The translations under genes and the position numbers were made by a program. Shown one piece after another: positions 62,118-64,000 of a stretch of 64,000 nucleotides of DNA. The notes below the pieces were generated by a model. That model saw only the letters and a program-made list of their open reading frames with translations, was not told the DNA's origin and searched no databases. The stretch is from Bradyrhizobium yuanmingense (GTDB taxonomy: Bacteria > Pseudomonadota > Alphaproteobacteria > Rhizobiales > Xanthobacteraceae): assembly GCF_900094575.1 (NCBI RefSeq), contig NZ_FMAE01000001.1, forward strand, positions 868,001-932,000, read 5' to 3'. Positions within the stretch are counted from its first letter, which is position 1. The number at the start of each line of letters is the position of its first letter.

Positions 62118-64000
62118 ACTGCCTGCAGAAGCCTATGCGATCATCGAAGGCCGCCACTCCGACCCCTTCCACTATCTCGGGCTGCATCCCGAGGGCGGAA
62201 AGAGCGTTGTCCGCGCGTTTCTGCCCGAGGCCACCAATGTCGAGGCAGTCGGCGACCATGGCGAGGTCGCGCCGCTCGATCGCGTCCACGATTCCGGCCT
62301 GTTCATCGGCGCCCTGCCCAACGGCTCGAAGCACTACCAGCTGCGCGCGAAGTTCGGCAACGACGTGGTCGAGTTCGAGGATGCCTACCGTTTTCCGCCG
62401 ATCCTGACCGATTTCGACCTCTATTTGCTCGGCGAAGGCACCCATCAGCGCCTCTACGACAAGCTCGGCGCGCATCCGATGCGGCTCGAGGGCGTCGACG
62501 GCATCGGCTTCGTGGTGCTCGCGCCGAACGCGCGGCGCGTCTCCGTGGTCGGCGACTTCAACTACTGGGACGGGCGACGCCATCCGATGCGGGTGCGCGG
62601 CAACGGCTATTGGGAATTGTTCATCCCGCATGCGAAGGCCGGCGATCACTACAAGTTTGAAATCGTCGGACCGCATGGTCATCTGCTGCCGCTGAAATCC
62701 GATCCGATGGCATTTGCCAGCGAGCTGCGGCCGAAGACGGCCTCGATCGTGTTCGACGAAGCGCGCCTGCCGCGACCGCGCCCGGCGCCTGAAGGCATCA
62801 ACGCATTGTCGGCGCCGATGTCGATCTACGAGGTGCATCTCGGCTCGTGGCGGCGCAAGGACAACAATGAATGGCTGACCTATCGCGAGCTGGCCGAGCA
62901 GCTGCCGGCCTATGCCCGCGACATGGGCTTCACCCATCTCGAATTCCTGCCCGTGAACGAGCATCCGTTCGATGGCTCCTGGGGCTATCAGCCGACCGGC
63001 CTCTATGCGCCGACCAGCCGTTTCGGCGGCCCCGAGGATTTTGCGGCGCTGATCGATGCCTGCCACCGCGAAGGCATCGGGGTGCTGCTCGACTGGGTGC
63101 CGGGCCACTTCCCCGACGATCCGCACGGGCTCGGCCATTTCGACGGCACCGCGCTCTATGAGCACGCCAACCCGCTCCAGGGCCGCCACCTCGACTGGGG
63201 CACGCTGATCTACAATTACGGCCGCACCGAAGTGACGAACTTCCTGGTGTCGAATGCGCTGTTCTGGATGGAGCGTTACGCCATCGACGGCCTGCGCGTC
63301 GATGCGGTCGCGTCCATGCTCTATCTCGACTACAGCCGGCCGCCCGACGCCTGGATCCCGAACCAATATGGCGGGCGGGAGAACATCGAGGCGATCAACT
63401 TCCTGCGCCGCTTCAACACGGAAGTGTTCGCCCGCTTCCCGCAGGCAACCACCGCCGCCGAGGAGTCCACCGCCTGGCCCCAAGTCTCGCGCCCGGTCGA
63501 GTTCGGCGGGCTCGGCTTCGGCTACAAGTGGAACATGGGCTGGATGCACGACACGCTGAACTACATCAGCAAGGATCCGATCCACCGCAAGCATCACCAC
63601 GGCGAGATCCTGTTCGGCCTGCATTATGCGTTCTCGGAGAACTTCATCCTGCCGCTGTCGCATGATGAGGTCGTGCACGGCAAGCGCTCGATCCTCGGCC
63701 GCATGCCCGGCGACGAGTGGCAGCGCTTTGCCAATTTGCGCGCCTATTACAGCTTCATGTTCGGCCATCCCGGCAAGAAGCTCTTGTTCATGGGCGCCGA
63801 GATCGCGCAGAGCCGCGAATGGAATCACGACCAGTCGCTCGACTGGCATCTGCTCGAATACAAGGTCCATTCCGGCGTCCAGGCCTTGATCCGCGACCTC
63901 AACCGGCTCTATCGCGCGGTTCCGGCGCTGCACCAGATGGATTGCGAGCAGGCCGGCTTCGAATGGCTGATCACCGATGATGCCAACCGCAACGTCTTCG
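62110..64000 (+). CDS. glgB: 1,4-alpha-glucan branching enzyme, 3' end outside window
   Basis: Opens at ATG 62110 within the treS end and reads 630 codons to the window edge with no stop; about 85-100 residues of the usual 715-730 are missing. N-terminal carbohydrate-binding-like domains ([33 protein letters not shown]) precede the GH13 barrel with D398 ([13 protein letters not shown]), E451 ([11 protein letters not shown]) and [14 protein letters not shown]. It introduces alpha-1,6 branches into the glucan. The run GlgE-like, TreS-Mak, GlgB is the standard GlgE-pathway operon. Confidence 0.95.
   Translation, partial: MPKLPAEAYAIIEGRHSDPFHYLGLHPEGGKSVVRAFLPEATNVEAVGDHGEVAPLDRVHDSGLFIGALPNGSKHYQLRAKFGNDVVEFEDAYRFPPILTDFDLYLLGEGTHQRLYDKLGAHPMRLEGVDGIGFVVLAPNARRVSVVGDFNYWDGRRHPMRVRGNGYWELFIPHAKAGDHYKFEIVGPHGHLLPLKSDPMAFASELRPKTASIVFDEARLPRPRPAPEGINALSAPMSIYEVHLGSWRRKDNNEWLTYRELAEQLPAYARDMGFTHLEFLPVNEHPFDGSWGYQPTGLYAPTSRFGGPEDFAALIDACHREGIGVLLDWVPGHFPDDPHGLGHFDGTALYEHANPLQGRHLDWGTLIYNYGRTEVTNFLVSNALFWMERYAIDGLRVDAVASMLYLDYSRPPDAWIPNQYGGRENIEAINFLRRFNTEVFARFPQATTAAEESTAWPQVSRPVEFGGLGFGYKWNMGWMHDTLNYISKDPIHRKHHHGEILFGLHYAFSENFILPLSHDEVVHGKRSILGRMPGDEWQRFANLRAYYSFMFGHPGKKLLFMGAEIAQSREWNHDQSLDWHLLEYKVHSGVQALIRDLNRLYRAVPALHQMDCEQAGFEWLITDDANRNVF

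Overview
The window is about 64 kb of high-GC, gene-dense alphaproteobacterial chromosome and is almost certainly Bradyrhizobium. The strongest anchors are tarD (19276-20445), which matches the 389-residue Bradyrhizobium D-tartrate dehydratase in length and in every catalytic residue, a pqqABCDE cluster, a tal-pgi fusion, and many copies of palindromic intergenic repeats of a type common in this genus. I see no rRNA, tRNA, CRISPR array, prophage or insertion sequence.

Layout. 1-7.3 kb: 5' part of a peptide ABC transporter binding protein, XRE-cupin and AraC regulators, a small cupin, an FMO-like monooxygenase, an exported protein of unknown function and a short-chain epimerase. 7.4-18.2 kb: two-gene RND efflux pump, proton antiporter with Usp domains, MFS transporter with divergent AraC regulator, malonyl-CoA decarboxylase. 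18.2-23.2 kb: repeat-rich stretch with a tiny GIY-YIG nuclease, tarD, a coupled DUF3297/glutathione peroxidase/amidase set and a DUF6894 protein. 23.5-28.6 kb: pqqA (26 codons), pqqB, C, D, E, then a proline iminopeptidase-like hydrolase and a small dimeric-barrel-type protein. 28.8-33.5 kb: three overlapping genes for a 2-oxoacid:ferredoxin oxidoreductase with its own flavin/iron-sulfur electron-transfer protein. 33.5-38.6 kb: DUF4399 protein, adenylate cyclase tethered to a periplasmic SUMF1-like domain, small exported proteins and an ArsR/SRPBCC operon behind twin operators. 38.8-43.6 kb: SpoVR-YeaH-PrkA stress module behind a consensus EcfG-type promoter. 44.5-52.7 kb: tal-pgi, gnd, zwf, pgl, gntK, HAD phosphatase, PhyH oxygenase. 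52.9-64 kb: GH15 glucoamylase-like enzyme and malQ facing a GlgE-like gene, treS-maltokinase fusion and glgB (cut by the window end).

How the parts fit. Much of the right half concerns sugar phosphates and storage glucan: the oxidative pentose phosphate/Entner-Doudoroff entry enzymes lie beside trehalose-to-glucan genes. The prkA operon has a perfect general-stress (EcfG) promoter, and the malQ/glgE-like divergent region has two back-to-back near-consensus sites, so the stress and glucan modules may share a signal.

Most notable observations: the GlgE-like protein lacks the acid/base glutamate, the family arginine and the maltose-1-phosphate binding segment, although it sits in a textbook GlgE-pathway operon; PqqB has Ala where a metal-ligand His is expected; two identical CATAAC-N6-GTTATG operators precede the arsR gene; and a palindromic repeat supplies the C-terminus of an AraC regulator.
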